Shown here: positions 20,921 to 32,742 of the stretch, in pieces
How the letters are laid out: each line of letters starts with the position of its first letter
How positions within the stretch are numbered: position 1 is the first letter of the stretch
Assembly: GCF_037392515.1 (NCBI RefSeq)
Contig: NC_090280.1
Span: 20,886,118 to 20,950,117 of the forward strand
DNA length: 64,000 nt
From: Haliotis asinina
Taxonomy: Eukaryota; Mollusca; Gastropoda; Lepetellida; Haliotidae
Direction of reading: 5' to 3'
Notes under the pieces: model-generated
What the model saw: the letters and a program-made list of their open reading frames with translations, nothing else
What the model was told of the DNA's origin: nothing
The model's database searches: none
Position numbers and translations under genes: made by a program

Positions 20921-21318
20921 GTTTCCTTAATTCCAGTACTCATGACTGACTAAGTCACTAAGTAAACGTTCTCTTTAACATCGTCACGGTTTGTTGACCA
21001 CGCTATGTGGACACTCCGGGTTTTACTCGGTCGACAATAAGCTACATCAAAATTGTCATTTGTCGACAGATCGGGCTGACACCGTTGTTTCGGTGACAGA
21101 TAGTACAATGCACGGTACTTGCGACATCAGCCATGAAAGTAGTTCAATAATGAATATGGTAATTTGTAATAGCTTCAAGTGTCTCTTTGGTCTCTGCAAT
21201 GTCTAGAACGGAAATAATAGGACACTGACGAATATGAAACGCCCGAGTTCTTTGATGTCTGCCAAAAGTAAACAGAGTGTTGTCAACTGTCAATGTTAAC
21301 AAACTGCTATGAGTTTAT

Positions 21319-21551
21319 ATGAGTCAGTTTTGTTTTACGCCGCACTCGGCAATATTCAGGCTGTATGGCGGAGGTCTGTAAATAATCGAGTCTGGACCAG
21401 ACAATCCAGTGACCAACATCATGAGCACCGATCTTGGGAACCGATGACATGTGTCAACCAAGTCGGCGAGCCTGACTACCCGATTATGTTAGTCGCCTCT
21501 TACGACAAGCATAGATTAATGAAGATCAATAATTCTTACCCGAGTCTTCAC
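21319..21551 (-). repeat. SINE-like family B copy, reverse
   Basis: Full reverse copy: tail TTTTACGCCGCACTCGGCAA, CGAGTCTGGACCAGACAATC, CATGTGTCAACCAAGTCGGC, GTCGCCTCTTACGACAAGC, ending near CCCGAGTCTTCACGG. Confidence 0.85.
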
Positions 21552-22233
21552 GGGGAAGTTGGAATGAAAGGTCTGTTGACATATAGATCTTGTTCGTTCA
21601 AGAAGTTAATTAAAATCCATTTAAGTTGTCTCGCGACGTTAAAATCTAAAAAGTAAAATTCTGACTTAAAATTTAGTCCTTGATTCGTCAAAGATCAGTG
21701 GAAAACCCATTTCACGAGAGAAAGAAAATTTTGTAAAAAAGGGTTCAGTTTATTATGGTTAATGTACATATATATTCATAGGTTAACCGGAATGCCCACA
21801 ATTCATTCTAAAATGTTTTGTTACGACATAGCGTAGGATAGTTTCAACGATGTGGTTCAAATGCATAAGCCTTACCCGGTTAAACATATCGCATATTCTC
21901 TTGTCACAGTGAAATGGGGAGGGTGTTTTCCTGAGCACAGCTAGATCTGCAAACATTTTTGGTCCTTGACAGCTATTGCATAAAAAAAACTATGTTACTG
22001 CATTATGGTATCTGGGCAGGGTATATGGATGTTAGGATCTATAGAATTTAAGTGAATCAAATGTAAGGATAGCGAGCGAGGTCAAAACGTTCAGCCTCAC
22101 ACTGAGTAAATATACGCGAATGACCCTGTTTTGCGCTTTGTTAATAAATCCGGTCGAACATGACGGGAAGACAGGGGCGTGTGTGTCGAGGGGCGGTAGG
22201 GGAATGGTTGTGAGTGTGTGTGAGTTTTAAGGG

Positions 22234-22278
22234 GAGAGAGAGAGTGTGTTTGGGTGGGAGAGAGAGAGTGTGTTTGGG

Positions 22279-22339
<61 letters not shown>
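22234..22339 (+). repeat. (GA)n microsatellite with duplicated flank
   Basis: A phrase GAGAGAGAGTGTGTTTGGGT occurs twice before a run of about 30 GA units (22280-22339). Confidence 0.95.
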
Positions 22340-22342
<3 letters not shown>

Positions 22343-24600
22343 ATTCGTGTCTGCTGATCATTCTAGACAAATTCGTGTTATGCCGAGACATGCCAAACAG
22401 CGACTCGTGCCTTCCTGGAAGGAGTTCATATTATTGGCGTATGAACATCAGAACTACTTTAAACAAGAACGACAACTCTAATCATGTCCACCAAGCCCTC
22501 ATATGTAAAATTGCTGATTTGTTTTCTGTATGCAAATAAAATCATCGGCGTTTTTTCAGCTACATTAAATCCAAAAGCAGATACTAAAATGACTTCAATG
22601 ACTTAAAATATTTCTCAAACTAAACATTCACATACCCTAGCTAGCTGCCAAGCCTTTGATGGAAGTTTTAAATGAAAACGGTAATAAATATTCCCAGTCA
22701 GACTAAAATGTTCCCAAACATGTGAGATATATGACCAATGTTAACGATTAAAGTTATTTGGTAATACATAAAAATAATACAATTGTTTAGAAATCGATTG
22801 AAAACTATACACGCTGGCAAGCTTCTGAAAGAAGCCTGAAAGACCCTCTCTCCGCCAGTCGCATTATTCTTGGTAAAAAACTTCACTTTAGGCAGCTGAT
22901 TTTATTATGTCACGTTCTTTACACTTTCAATGATATGACGATGTACTTACTTTTCGTGACTTTTTGAAAGCTCGCATGACGCTAGTCACGTTTTAAGTAC
23001 TCGGGATCATGTTTATCATAGCACCGTAACCCATCTGATTGGTCCCCGTACTAAAGCACAATGAGAATGGGGCGGGTCTTACGGAGGTTACGAAAAGGGG
23101 CGAGTGGTGACGAATGCTCAGAGTATGCGAAATTGGGGCGGTGCATTCCTTCAAACCACCAAAACAGGTCCCAGTGAGGGATTCGGCTCTTTAAAAGTGA
23201 ACATCGTTGATCTACACTGTACGGAGGTACGTACGTTTATGTATTTATTGATTCACTTTGCAGGAGAAGCGCGTTTTTGCGCCATTTCGTATAAAGACAA
23301 TGTCAAGGTGCAACATTGTTGTGATTCCCACTGTACGCGGTATAACAGAACTTGACTCAGCCCCTTTTTCACAAAAGTGTTTACTCATTGTCAAAGTGCT
23401 ACCTCTAAATGGCACTAACTACAACGGCAAACTGAAGATATCGAATGGTTCTGAAATAACAGAGAAATGTGCCCTATAACTGGTCAGTCAGTGGTCAGGG
23501 TTTGAAACCTATTGTGCAAAGGTCCTGCACGCGAACAATGAAACGATGCTCTAATGCCAGTAATGGACTTGTTAACTTAAATTGATAAATGAAAAGATGT
23601 GGTTTAAAGCACAAAAAGCAAATAATGGAGTTCTGTCAATAATATTAACACCACGTGTGGCAGTTTGTGATGTGCTGAGTAATTGTTTACATTCCACGTG
23701 ATGTGGAGAATGATGACAAGTTTTATGAAAATACTTCTTTCAGTCGTTATCAAGAGATACAACAATCAGCATTAAGATCCATGTCGAAACGTCACCTTCA
23801 CAGAATGAAAGAAGTTTTATAGCCATAAAAATTGTCATCATGCGTCATCAACTCAACAAAATTCATGTATGGCAAGAGCTATTTCAAATTCATTTGTCCA
23901 TTTCAAGTCTAAGGGAAATAACTCCTTTATTATTATATATCAAAAGGACGCTAAAGTGGGTGCATATGTCCCAGCATGTAGAATGTAGACCAAAATATTG
24001 TAGAAAATGTATGACATTGTGCCTTAAAGATAATTACTATTCTACTAGTTAGGTATTTTGTGAAGGTTTTTTTTTCTAAAGGTGCAGTACTTGAGTGCAA
24101 TACTGGTTTCAGAAAATTATAACATGTATAAATTTTAGCATGTGTTACTTGTTTAAAATCTGCAGCCCAAATGTGATAAGTTTCCAAGCACATGTCACTA
24201 TAGGAAAGCATGACCCATGACCAATGATGATATGTAAAGGTAATGTAAAGTGGATGTGTAAAACTGGCAGTGTAAACTTTTGCAGATGTATATAAATTTA
24301 CACCCAGTATTCTTCTAATGAAGGCACATTGACCTGAGTGGCCATAATTTCCTTTGTGAAAAACAATATTCATAAATGGATGTGACAGAAACTGAAATAT
24401 TAGACCTTGTGGCTCTACACCATAGACAATGGCAAGTAGTTGTCAGTTTTGATATTACTAATCAATAAATGGACTTCCTGTGCGATTAGAATGATCAGAT
24501 TAGGTCTGATTTAAAGGCTTCTGGTACCTACCAGTCTCGTGTATTCATTGATTATGCTCATCTATGTTTGGCTGACCATTGACATTGGCTAGTTAATTAT
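22340..24600. other. No recognised gene or repeat
   Basis: About 2.2 kb in which I find no SINE, LINE or coding frame above 140 codons. A CpG-containing GC-richer patch around 23060-23110 (GGGGCGGGTC) could be promoter-like but has no gene attached. Confidence 0.4.
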
Positions 24601-24616
24601 ATTATTTATACTGCCG

Positions 24617-24725
24617 GTGCCTAGAGCTCCAAAGATCTGTTAGTGCTAAGATAGTCATAAGTACCATACATTAGCATCAACGTACGACTATCTTAGTGCA
24701 AAGAGAGCCTCGAAGATCTAGGCCC
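24617..24725. repeat. Hairpin (foldback) element
   Basis: Left arm GTGCTAAGATAGTCATAAGT (24643-24662) and right arm CGTACGACTATCTTAGTGC (24681-24699) are inverted, and looser pairing extends outward to GCCTAGA / TCTAGGC. Total about 109 bp with a short loop; probably a small MITE. Confidence 0.6.
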
Positions 24726-25164
24726 AGGATTATACTGCTACCAATCAAATCTTGGATGCAGGTTAAAGGAAGGATCATATTTGGGAAAATCTGCCCACTA
24801 GACCACAGGACCAGTGCGTGGACAATACTTAGTGGTCCTGTCTGTACTTCACTGGTCCAAAATAACATTCACAGATTTACTTAACTATCAATACAAAATT
24901 CACTGGCCACCAGAACCACTGCAAAACTATCATTTAGTGGTCCTGATGTGACTTTACTAGACCATGGACCATAGGACCAGCATAAATTTCACACTGTCCT
25001 ATTATTTAGATGGGATGTCACATGTATTTGTATGACGTAGAACATTTTTTCAAAGGGAAGAGCCAAAATTGTCATCACTCCTAAGTAGTTAGTTGTTTGA
25101 TGTGTGGTACACAGTTCCGATCCCTGAGAGGTTATCTCTCTGTCTTGAGAAATTTGGTTTAGAA

Positions 25165-25317
25165 GACGTTACAGAGTAGGCTAGTGGTTGAAGTGTTCGC
25201 TTGTCATGCCAAAAACCTGGGTTCATTTCCCCACACGCATTCAATTCTGGTGTCCCTTGCCATGATATTGCTGGAATATTTCAAAAGGAGGTGTAAAAAC
25301 TAAACGTTCTCAATCAC
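25165..25317 (+). repeat. SINE family A copy
   Basis: Head AGTAGGCTAGTGGTTGAAGT, B box GGGTTCATTTCCCC, tail GATATTGCTGGAATATTTC. The core is short of about 10 bp. Confidence 0.75.
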
Positions 25318-25449
25318 TTATATTTAGAAAGTGACATCATTGAAAATATTTCACTTTTAATAAAAAAAGAGAAGTGTGATTATGCACTGGATTCCTCTCT
25401 GACAAGCCAGCATGACAATGATAGAAGAATCTGTATTGAAACGTCTCAT

Positions 25450-25568
25450 TATATATATGAGACACATATATATATATATACACACACACACGTATGTGTG
25501 TGTGTGTGTGTGTATATGTATATATATATGTATATATAGGTATGTATATATGTATATATATGTATATG
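25450..25568 (+). repeat. (TA)n(CA)n(TG)n(TATG)n microsatellite
   Basis: Alternating purine-pyrimidine tract, self-complementary in its centre (ACACACACACGTATGTGTGT), able to form a hairpin. Confidence 0.9.
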
Positions 25569-25920
25569 AAACAGAACCTGCAGTGGTGCCTGTTCTTATT
25601 TACAGTTCTTGTCAGTTTTATTTTTCCTGGTCTCCATGGAAATGATTCAGACTTATGCCTCAAAACAGGAGGGGTTTGGTTTCCTGTCCGGAGCATAACA
25701 CAAATATTTTGTTTGTTGTGACTGGTCCATATATATGCAGCTAATTTGTGTACAGTTGTGTACAATTATGGGGACTTCACAGGAACCATGCATGTTCCCA
25801 GGTAGGGGAAAGCAAATGTCTGAAGACAATAAGGGTAGGATACATTTTGGGTGATAGTCACTGATGGCTGCTTATTACAGTGGCATTTTAAAGCTGGTTT
25901 AAGCAACACCTTTATGGAGT

Positions 25921-26081
25921 AACTGAGTGAGATTTACATTTCTTTCAGCAATACTCTAGCAATATTGTCATTCAGAGGACACCAGAAATGGGCTTTACAC
26001 ATTGTACCCATGTAGTGAATCATACCTGGGTCTTCAGCGTGATGAGCAAGCACTTTAACCACTGGGCTAAGCAACTGCCCC
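25921..26081 (-). repeat. SINE family A copy, reverse
   Basis: Core CACCAGAAATGGGCTTTACA, B box TGAATCATACCTGGGTC, A box CACTTTAACCACTGGGCTAA; the tail is diverged. Confidence 0.75.
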
Positions 26082-26359
26082 TTTGTGGATGGACAACTTC
26101 ATTGTTGCAATAGTTTTGACATTTCTGTGCTGATAATAACAGTAATAACACCATTATCGATCAATTGCTTCCTCATCAAATTATGAAGCAATTTTTGGGG
26201 TTAGATTGTCTTGGCAATGGTATAAGAATCTGTACTCAATATCACATGATTTAACGATGAAGTTCTCATCTGTAAATTGTTTTGCCTTTATTGTATCCTA
26301 TAACTCGAGCTGGCTGGTGACATCTTTTGTTTTACGTGATTAGCTCCAGGTTATTTGGG

Positions 26360-26530
26360 TGTTGTCTAGACAGATGCTATTGACAATCTTATTCTATGAT
26401 AATAATTTTAGGGTAGTATTCTGTGGATTGAGGTGTTGTCTCGACTCAGAGAATACAGAGACATGCAGGTGCTGTTGACAATCTTATTTTTGGTTTGTTT
26501 TCATGGTAGGATTATGTGGATTGAGGGACT
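26360..26530 (+). repeat. Diverged direct duplication, about 96 bp period
   Basis: TTGACAATCTTATT occurs near 26380 and 26475, and TGTGGATTGAGG near 26420 and 26516, giving two copies of about 96 bp. Confidence 0.5.
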
Positions 26531-26639
26531 GATGCTTAAACACCTTGAGGGAGGGTTACAACATGTGTAGAAACTAGAGTCCATCAACATTCCTTTGGGC
26601 ATCCAGCCTCGGCATGTTTGAACAATTATTTATCAATAT

Positions 26640-26775
26640 ATACTTAATAGCAAAAGAAATGCAACTGTTTTTTTGTCAATTTTTCAAACATTAAACATAA
26701 ACATGAGCACTTACTTTTATGAGATTTCATTTTTTCCAAACATGCGTTTCTTTTGTATTTCCATGTATAATTAGA
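26640..26775. repeat. Small inverted-repeat element
   Basis: AGCAAAAGAAATGCAA (26649) faces CATGCGTTTCTTTTGT (26741), an inverted pair with about 75 bp between. There is no coding content; a MITE-like relic is likely. Confidence 0.4.
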
Positions 26776-27041
26776 TAGTTGCTATTTGTTTCCTTTGACC
26801 TAAACAGAAAAATATCAGTTTTATAGTTCTTTCTTTTCGGTGATCTCTAATTTTTCCTTTATTGTTGTCATATGATTTTACCATGTGCACAGATATTTTT
26901 ACCACCTTTCCAGGGTCTTGTCATATGTTAATACCTCGTCCACAATTTTGCAGCCAATGCTTCTACCATGAAAATGTACAACTGATATCTACTGATATGT
27001 AGATCAGGATAATATACCATTCTTTGTTAGTTATTGTTTAA

Positions 27042-27301
27042 ATGGGGACAGTTGGGTAGTATAGCGTAAAACATTCACTTGTCATGCTGAAGGCCCAGGT
27101 TCATTTCACCACATGGGTACAATAATTGAAGTCTGGTGTCCCCTGCCGTGAAATTGCTGGAATATTGCTAACAGCGGTGTAAAACACAACTCACTCACTC
27201 ACTCACTCACTCACTCACTCACTCACTCACTCACTCACTCACTCACTCACTCACTCACTCACTCACTCACTCACTCACTCACTCACTCACTCACTCACTC
27301 T
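27042..27301 (+). repeat. SINE family A copy with long (ACTC)n tail
   Basis: The head is diverged (AGCGTAAAACATTCACTTGT), B box-like CCCAGGTTCATTTCACC, tail TGCTGGAATATTGCTAAC. It is followed by about 28 ACTC units (27190-27301), the longest expansion of this tail in the window. Confidence 0.85.
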
Positions 27302-27674
27302 TGGTTAATTGGCTCTCTAGAAGTTGGTGAGAGAATAATGAAACCTGGAATGTTTAGATAACAAATTTGTTGTGTTCTTTTTGTATTTTTTCTGCTACCT
27401 TGGAATGTAGACTCAGATGCTGTTAGTGTGTCCAGTCAGTTTTTTTAATACTCAGGACCTGTCAGGAATTCTTATCTTAGGATGATGATTTATTGTATTT
27501 TGCCAACTTCCAGTGTAGGTTCAGCTGTGGATTCAGCTGATCATCCGTTTGTCCAGTCTTATATATATATATTCAGCAGCTGCCATGACCCATGTTAAGC
27601 CTGATCGTGTATTCCCTCCCTCCTTCACAATCACCACCTCCTTACAGTTAGTAAGTTGTAATTTACACCACTTT

Positions 27675-27805
27675 GTACCATATTCCAGCAAAATGGCAGA
27701 GGACACCAGAAATGGGCTTCACACATTGTACCCATGTAGGGAAATGAATCTGGATATTTGACATATCAGATGAAAGCTTTAACCACAAGGCTACCCCACT
27801 GCACC
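27675..27805 (-). repeat. SINE family A copy, reverse, partial
   Basis: Core CACCAGAAATGGGCTTCACA, then TTTAACCACAAGGCTACCCC. It lies about 500 bp before the zinc-finger start codon. Confidence 0.7.
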
Positions 27806-28279
27806 TACTAGTGCAGTACTGTTGTATCATCTATATCAATACATACACCTTCATGACTCGGAATGTTTTCATTTCAGGCGTTTGAAAATGTGAGTGACTG
27901 ACAAGCCTACTCCATCCTTGGTCAAGAAGCTTGAATTCATCTGAACTGGCCTGCCAAAAAGACATGTGAAGTATCCAGTGTTGGCCAAGACAAAAGCTGA
28001 TTGGCAGTGATAGATAACTTTGAAACTGGATATGAATTCCTGGATATGTGCAAAACAGTGATTCCTCGAAAGTATTCTGAGGTACATTCTTCCTAAGTGA
28101 CAAGTTTTTGCAATGCATTGTCTATGGGGCAGAAGATCAAGCCAATGTTGATTACTCAGCAGAGCAAGAACTCCATCAATCCTGGTTTCATCTGCACATA
28201 CAGAAACATATCAGTAATATACTTCATTGCATCAGTTGTGGACCTGTGATGTTACTGCTTCTTTGAAAATTCTTTGGAC

Positions 28280-31003
28280 ATGAAGCTACTTGGATCTACT
28301 GACTCTGCTCTAGGCACTGTTGCTGGTCTGGCTGGTGGTAGTCCTACTAGAACCAGTCTTGCTGTTCCTGCAAAGAGCAGTGTTGACGGTGCTGGCATGG
28401 ACAAAGCTGTAGGTCCCTCCAAGGCAAGACTTGCTGATCATGCTTTGATAAGTATTGCTGAAGCCTACGCAGCAATCCAGTACAACTGGGACAGCAGTTG
28501 CTCTGACTCTGAAGTTGGTAATGATCATGATGACAATTACAAGCGGCGGCGCAAATATCTTCTTATTGACCTGGAAGATGGGTCTCAGGGCGGTAAGTCC
28601 AATCCTGTTCAAACCATGCCAAAGAAAATGAAAAAGGTTTTGAAGAAAGGTGGACTGAAGAGGAGAGGAAGGAAACAATCAGTCTCTGTACAATCTGCTG
28701 CAAAGATGTCTGAAGGTTTGATTGTGTCTGATCAGCAACAAGAAGAAATACTACCAAGAAGCGATTGTTTTAAGCGTACTACACTGCCAAAAGAGACAAA
28801 TGACAAATGTTTGATACCTGTGGAAAACGTTACAGATAGGTCATTTGAAGATGAAACAGAAGACCATCATGGTAGACAACTCTTTCCTGGTATTGTGCCA
28901 AATGAAGTAGTATCATCAGATGTTGGTAATTATTCACTTCAAGGACAACTTATCTCAAAGAAAGTTCAAGATAAAAGAAACAACTCAGAAACAGTTCCCC
29001 TTGGTGAACAGCATGATTCTATGAACAATAAGGAGACATCTGTCATTATCCTGTCAGACAGTGATGATGAATTGGATGCATTTGATTCTACTGAATCAGG
29101 AGATGGTGTTGCTGGTTCATCAGCGATGCCAGAAGAATCAGATAATGAGCGACAAGTTCTGATGGAAGGTACTACACCTGTGACAGTTCCCCATGGTGAA
29201 CAGGTTACAACCATGGAGAGAAAGGATTTGGTTCTAATGGAAGGTACTACAACTGGAAAAGTTAACAAAGGTGAACCACATACCTTCATTGTGAGCAAGG
29301 ATTTGGTTCTGTTGGAAGGTACCACACCTGTAGCAGTTCCCAATAATGAACAACATACCTTCAACGAGAGGAAGGATTTGGTTCAGGTGGGAGGTACCAC
29401 ACCTGTAGTGGTTCCCAATAATGAACAACATACCTTCATGGAGAGGAAAGATTTGATTCTGATGGAAACCACAGCCAGACCTGATGAATTGTATAGTGAT
29501 GAAGAATTTGTGATAGAACCTAATGAATCCTGTGATTTCGAGATAGATCTTTCTGGCTGTAATACTGTGAGAACATCAGGCATAATTCAGCCTGGATCAA
29601 GGACATTGCTTGACTCTGATGCACCTGCTGATGGAATTGATGATGGTTTCAGTTCAGAGGAAGAAACTATTGTGCAGATCGAACTTCAAAGTTATGTAAA
29701 CAGTGCTGCAGAAAATCAAACTTTTATGAAAGAAAGATCACTTGAAACACAGAACAGTTCATTACGATGGCCAGTGAAGACCAGTTCTGATGGTGAGACA
29801 GTTCATGATGAGATATCAATTTCAGTTTTTGATGCAATTCAAACTCCAGAACAGGCACCCATACAAAATTTGAAATCATGCTCAAGGGGCATAACCAGTT
29901 CATCAGAAGTGCGAAATATTTCATCAGAAGGTAATATGAAAACAGCAAAAGTGATTCAGGTTTCAAGACACCGGGATGAAATGTCAAGTTCAGAAGAAGG
30001 TCTTTCATGTGCTGAATCTGGTTCTGACCAAAGAATTAACCAAACAAAAGCCAAGGATGTCCAAGCAGACCCCTTGTCTGTCTTCAGTGATGATATGGCT
30101 GAGGAGACATGTTATAAAGCTCCACAGACTGCCCAAACTTGTGACAAATGCAAGTTGAATTTTTCATCTGCAGAACATTTGTTGAAGCATTTCTCAAAAG
30201 TTCACAGAAACCAGAGAAAAACATTTGGAAAGCGTAAGAGGGACAACCATCATTTTCGGCATGCCTCGTCTTCACTCAGCAAACTTCACTGGTCTGTTGT
30301 CAATAGGAAAGGATATCCAACTCTTCAAAATGCCCAAAGTGAGTTGAGACCTAGTTTTCGAGAAATGCTGCAGAAGTATTCAGCAAAGGTGGAAGAAACT
30401 GATATTTTCAAACATAAGAGGAAACATAACTGTACAATCTGTGGTGAGGTTAGCATGTCAAGTCAAGCCCTACACAAGCACCTGATGAGGCATGTGGGTG
30501 TCACGTCATTTGACTGTGAAGTTTGTGGAAAAGTCTTCATATCAACATCTGACTTAAGACAACATCTTTGTACTCATGAGAAACATTTAAAAAATGAAGA
30601 ATATAAATGTAATGAATGTAGTTTGACCTTTGCAAAGAATGCCAGATTGATGAGTCATAAGGCTATAAGACATCAGAATGAATGTGGTCATGACTGTAAG
30701 GTGTGTGGTAAAACATTTCCAACAGCTATTCGTCTGAAGTACCACATGCTTGTGCATTCTGAGAACAGAGAATTTCATTGTAAAATCTGTGAGAAGAGCT
30801 TCAAATGCCAAAAGTATCTTGCTAGTCATATGTATTCACACTCACAAGATAGACCATTTGCGTGTTCTGTGTGTAACAAAAGATATAAAAGAAAGCAAAG
30901 CAGAGATGTCCATGAGATGAAACATGAAAATCCTTTGTCTAAAGTCAGTTCTTTTTTGTTTTCAATCATCCAGGAAAGATACCAAACTCTTGAAAAGGCA
31001 TAA
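28280..31003 (+). CDS. C2H2 zinc-finger protein, seven fingers, acidic N-terminus with SIM-like motif and 25-aa repeats
   Basis: Intact single-exon frame of 907 residues. The start is the ATG at 28280 (MKLLGSTDSALG); an in-frame TGA sits at 28247. The first 600 residues are acidic and Ser/Thr-rich. A basic patch KKMKKVLKKGGLKRRGRKQS (near residue 115) could be a nuclear signal. VIILSDSDDE (from residue 255) is a textbook SUMO-interaction motif form. Residues about 295-394 are four 25-aa repeats (GTTPVxVPNNEQHTFxERKD). Seven C2H2 fingers fill about 621-882: one isolated (CDKCKLNF...H..VH), then six from CTICGEVS to CSVCNKRYKRKQ...H. Linkers are mostly not TGEKP. It is probably a nuclear DNA-binding regulator; the target is unknown. 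The HEMKHENP after the last finger resembles HEMNHENP in the gene at 45934-49038, so the two are likely related. An acceptor-like TTTCATTTCAG at 27867-27877 may start this exon. Confidence 0.85.
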   Translation: MKLLGSTDSALGTVAGLAGGSPTRTSLAVPAKSSVDGAGMDKAVGPSKARLADHALISIAEAYAAIQYNWDSSCSDSEVGNDHDDNYKRRRKYLLIDLEDGSQGGKSNPVQTMPKKMKKVLKKGGLKRRGRKQSVSVQSAAKMSEGLIVSDQQQEEILPRSDCFKRTTLPKETNDKCLIPVENVTDRSFEDETEDHHGRQLFPGIVPNEVVSSDVGNYSLQGQLISKKVQDKRNNSETVPLGEQHDSMNNKETSVIILSDSDDELDAFDSTESGDGVAGSSAMPEESDNERQVLMEGTTPVTVPHGEQVTTMERKDLVLMEGTTTGKVNKGEPHTFIVSKDLVLLEGTTPVAVPNNEQHTFNERKDLVQVGGTTPVVVPNNEQHTFMERKDLILMETTARPDELYSDEEFVIEPNESCDFEIDLSGCNTVRTSGIIQPGSRTLLDSDAPADGIDDGFSSEEETIVQIELQSYVNSAAENQTFMKERSLETQNSSLRWPVKTSSDGETVHDEISISVFDAIQTPEQAPIQNLKSCSRGITSSSEVRNISSEGNMKTAKVIQVSRHRDEMSSSEEGLSCAESGSDQRINQTKAKDVQADPLSVFSDDMAEETCYKAPQTAQTCDKCKLNFSSAEHLLKHFSKVHRNQRKTFGKRKRDNHHFRHASSSLSKLHWSVVNRKGYPTLQNAQSELRPSFREMLQKYSAKVEETDIFKHKRKHNCTICGEVSMSSQALHKHLMRHVGVTSFDCEVCGKVFISTSDLRQHLCTHEKHLKNEEYKCNECSLTFAKNARLMSHKAIRHQNECGHDCKVCGKTFPTAIRLKYHMLVHSENREFHCKICEKSFKCQKYLASHMYSHSQDRPFACSVCNKRYKRKQSRDVHEMKHENPLSKVSSFLFSIIQERYQTLEKA

Positions 31004-32538
31004 AGTTGGGAAAATGTGATTTTAATTTCATTTCTCTAGAACAACAACAGCCGCAGCAACATAGTGTGGAGACTGGCACAAAAACAAGAGTTATGACTAA
31101 CCTCTTAGAACCAGCATGACTGTGCCATCTGTATGAAGTTCAAGACAAAACCTTGACTATCATTGCTGGGTTCATTCTGGTGTCAAACCATGTATGCAGA
31201 AAAGACTTCACAGTCTTGGAGGAGATAACCTGTAAGTGCAAGGTCATGTTCACCATAAGAAGCAGCATCAGTGATTTCAAAAACAGGTGAATCCTTTCTA
31301 GCAAAAGGAAAAAACCATGAAAAAACAACATGAATAGAGTCTTGTGGAAAATGAAAAGAATACTTAAGAAAATGGAAAGGATCCTCAAGAAAATGGAGAA
31401 GATCCTAAAGAAAATGAAAATGATCCTAAAGTAATATTGAGAGGGTCCTCAAAGAATCATCAGCAGACTATGGAGGTCCTGAAACATACAAAGCCTCTGA
31501 AGATCTTGAAATCTGCTGAACATTCTGTGTTATGTAATTAAACAAACTCATCATGTGTTATCTTGTACTTTCATTTGTGAAAACAACAATATTAAAAAAA
31601 ATCATCCAATAGTCCAGCAATGACATGGCAGAGGACATTGTACCCACCTCACACATCTTCTGTGGAAGGGAATTCAATCTGCATGCACATCTGATAATAG
31701 CACATTAATAATGTGTCCATTTATAGAACTCCAAACATGACACTAGGTGTGCTCATAGCTCAGGCAAAGTAGGCTCAGTATTATTCATTACACTGCTATG
31801 CTCCGTGTAGACTGGCTCATAGCTCTAACAATGAATGGAACAGCACATTAATACCACGAATAACCCAAAAGGTTATACTCACATGATTTATCCTACCAGG
31901 TACCCAGTTTCTGCTGGCTGAAGAGGGGTTATTTTTAGTTGAGACCACATGTATCACATGTTTCTTTGTGAAGCAGGACTGTAGTCCTAGAAACACTCAG
32001 GAGTGAAGCTGTCACACACTGTCACCCATCCAAGGGCACTATCTGATTGTGACCTGAACTATATGCACAGGACCACACACCAAACATGATAAGGTTCACT
32101 AGCTGGACCAGGTAAGCAACTGCCTCAGACCAGTGTGTGTGGGTTTCTACTGATGCACTTCTATTATGTAAGCACTGGCTTCTTGCTTATTTAAGGAAGA
32201 AAGAACATACAGAAATCTGTTCAACACCCATACTTCCATCTGAGGGGTGACTTTCAGTATGAGTGTTTGAGCATCTGACAATATATGCTTTGTATGATAT
32301 GCGAACCACTTTCTAGGGTGGAACTGGCCTCAGGTTGTATGAGAAAATGCAATTTATTGTGTCATAAACATGATTCTGGGATGATTGATTTTTGTTTGTT
32401 TTTTGTTGTTCAGTGTTGTACTCTTCAGTAATCCAGTAAATGCACCTCTCACTGAGACAGGACCAGACAATCCAGTGATTGACATGAAGAGCATATGTCT
32501 TAAAACCCTCATGGTATTCCTAATTGCTTCAATTTGTG
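31004..32538. other. 3' flank of the zinc-finger gene; no other gene
   Basis: Holds possible poly(A) signals ATTAAA at 31537 and 31591, a 24-bp tandem repeat (31345-31434), a very degenerate family A piece near 31600-31710 and a reverse family B scrap near 32455-32495 (AGACAATCCAGTGATTGAC). Nothing else is recognised. Confidence 0.45.
31345..31434 (+). repeat. 24-bp tandem repeat inside a 34-codon open frame
   Basis: About 3.5 units of AAGAAAATGGAAAGGATCCT type. They fall in an ATG-started frame from 31330 to the TAA at 31432-31434 (MNRVLWKMKRILKKMERILK and onward), coding a Lys-rich amphipathic 8-residue repeat. It may be 3' UTR sequence; no evidence of translation. Confidence 0.6.
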
Positions 32539-32685
32539 TAGTGGTAGTCAAGTGGTTAAAGCTTCAGCTTGGCACACTGAAGACCAAGGCTTGATTCCCT
32601 GCATGTACACAAGGTATGAAGCCAATTTCTGATGTCCCTTTGATTTAGTATTGTTGGAATACTGCAGAAAACAGGAAATTTCATT
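32539..32685 (+). repeat. SINE family A copy, diverged
   Basis: Head GTAGTCAAGTGGTTAAAGC, B box GGCTTGATTCCCTGC, core CCAATTTCTGATGTCCC. The tail is decayed (TATTGTTGGAATACTGC). Confidence 0.65.
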
Positions 32686-32742
32686 TCTGTAGTGGGTGAT
32701 AGCTATTTAATGCCATGCACCATATACAGGTCCCCTTTTCTT

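Noticed and set aside
24780-25010. Recurrent 'GTGGTCCTG / ACTAGACCA' words suggesting an inverted or tandem structure
   Set aside because: Words are short and unevenly spaced; no consistent period or stem could be drawn.
28310-30829. Minus-strand frames under the seven-finger gene (up to 132 codons)
   Set aside because: They are shadows of the intact + strand gene, with no motif of their own.
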